Assembly (NCBI GenBank): GCA_030040725.1
Contig: JASHTD010000561.1
Location: 1-6,033, forward strand
Direction of reading: 5' to 3'
Length of the DNA: 6,033 nucleotides
Source: Candidatus Sulfotelmatobacter sp.
GTDB lineage: Bacteria > Acidobacteriota > Terriglobia > Terriglobales > Acidobacteriaceae
Below the pieces are notes generated by a model. The model ran no database searches. It had not been told where the DNA came from and was given only the letters and a program-made list of their open reading frames with translations. How positions within the stretch are numbered: the stretch's first letter is position 1; every line of letters begins with the position of its first letter. This document shows positions 5,837 through 6,033 of the stretch, piece after piece. Made by a program: the position numbers and the translations under genes.

Positions 5837-6033
5837 ATGCCAGAGACCACAAAGCGCATCGACCGGGCCGAACTGGCCAAGCGTACCGAGCGCGCAGAAA
5901 AGCTTCTGCAAAAGGGGAAGGCCGCAGAAGCTCTCGACGAGTATCTGCAAATCCTGCGCGACGACCCTGAAAACGACTCCGTGCGCCAACTCGCGGCCGA
6001 TTTGTGCTTATCGCAGAACCGCACGAAGGATGC
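5837..6033 (+). CDS. Tetratricopeptide repeat protein, N-terminal part (partial, 3' end off the window)
   Basis: Sixty-five codons are visible from the ATG at 5837-5839, open to the window edge. After a charged leader (MPETTKRIDRAELAKRTERA) a TPR-like helix pair follows at about residues 17-50: AEKLLQKGKAAEALDEYLQI then LRDDPENDSVRQ. It has the typical Gly/Ala positions of helix A, the A-x-x-x-Y/F of helix B and the D-P-x-N turn. A second repeat seems to begin at LAADLCLSQNRTKDA. TPR arrays bind other proteins, and the job of this one cannot be told from the fragment. No signal peptide or membrane helix is visible in this part, suggesting a cytoplasmic start. A Shine-Dalgarno-like AAGGAG (5808-5813) lies 23 bases before this ATG, too far to serve it well. 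An in-frame CTG at 5825 would be better spaced. The gene is divergent from the permease, with a gap of 221 bases. Confidence 0.75.
   Translation, partial: MPETTKRIDRAELAKRTERAEKLLQKGKAAEALDEYLQILRDDPENDSVRQLAADLCLSQNRTKD

Noticed and set aside
5663..6024. Two minus-strand frames over the permease-TPR gap and the TPR gene
   Set aside because: They are antisense to the TPR coding region, lack any motif, and are Ser/Arg-rich in the manner of shadow frames.

Overview
The window is ordinary-looking bacterial chromosome of moderately high GC content. It is densely coded, with no phage, IS, CRISPR or RNA gene that I can recognise. A bacterial SET-domain protein, a bacterial GIDE-domain membrane protein, a stand-alone CTP-synthase-like amidotransferase domain and a TPR protein, all in single-gene units, would fit an acidobacterium (Acidobacteriota, class Terriglobia). 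That assignment is inference from gene content, not proof.

Layout from left to right. The 3' end of a plus-strand SET-domain methyltransferase gene (2-157) runs in from the left edge. It meets, tail to tail, a minus-strand gene for a one-helix membrane protein of unknown function (154-840); the two stop codons interlock in one CTAG. Four more minus-strand genes follow: a CTP-synthase C-terminal-like class I amidotransferase homologue (1039-1824), a small DUF1648-type membrane protein (2084-2497), a GIDE-domain membrane protein (2775-4046) and a complete APC-superfamily amino acid permease (4224-5615). A plus-strand TPR gene starts at 5837, divergent from the permease, and runs off the right edge.

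The five minus-strand genes are co-directional but separated by about 177 to 277 bases. They are more likely several transcription units than one tight operon, and I see no shared pathway. Three of the five encode membrane proteins besides the permease's neighbour relations giving no functional clue: the GIDE protein, the DUF1648 protein and the 228-residue unknown. No gene-free stretch exceeds 300 bases. The gaps hold only weak promoter-like sequence and short inverted repeats.

The points most worth a second look are: the amidotransferase homologue keeps the nucleophile Cys but has Gln-Pro-Gln where catalytic His-Pro-Glu is expected; the GIDE protein lacks a RING and carries a long low-complexity insert with a pentapeptide repeat; the DUF1648 reading frame opens inside its first membrane helix, just after an ATG-TGA pair; and the convergent stop codons overlap. 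I found no convincing new multi-gene system.
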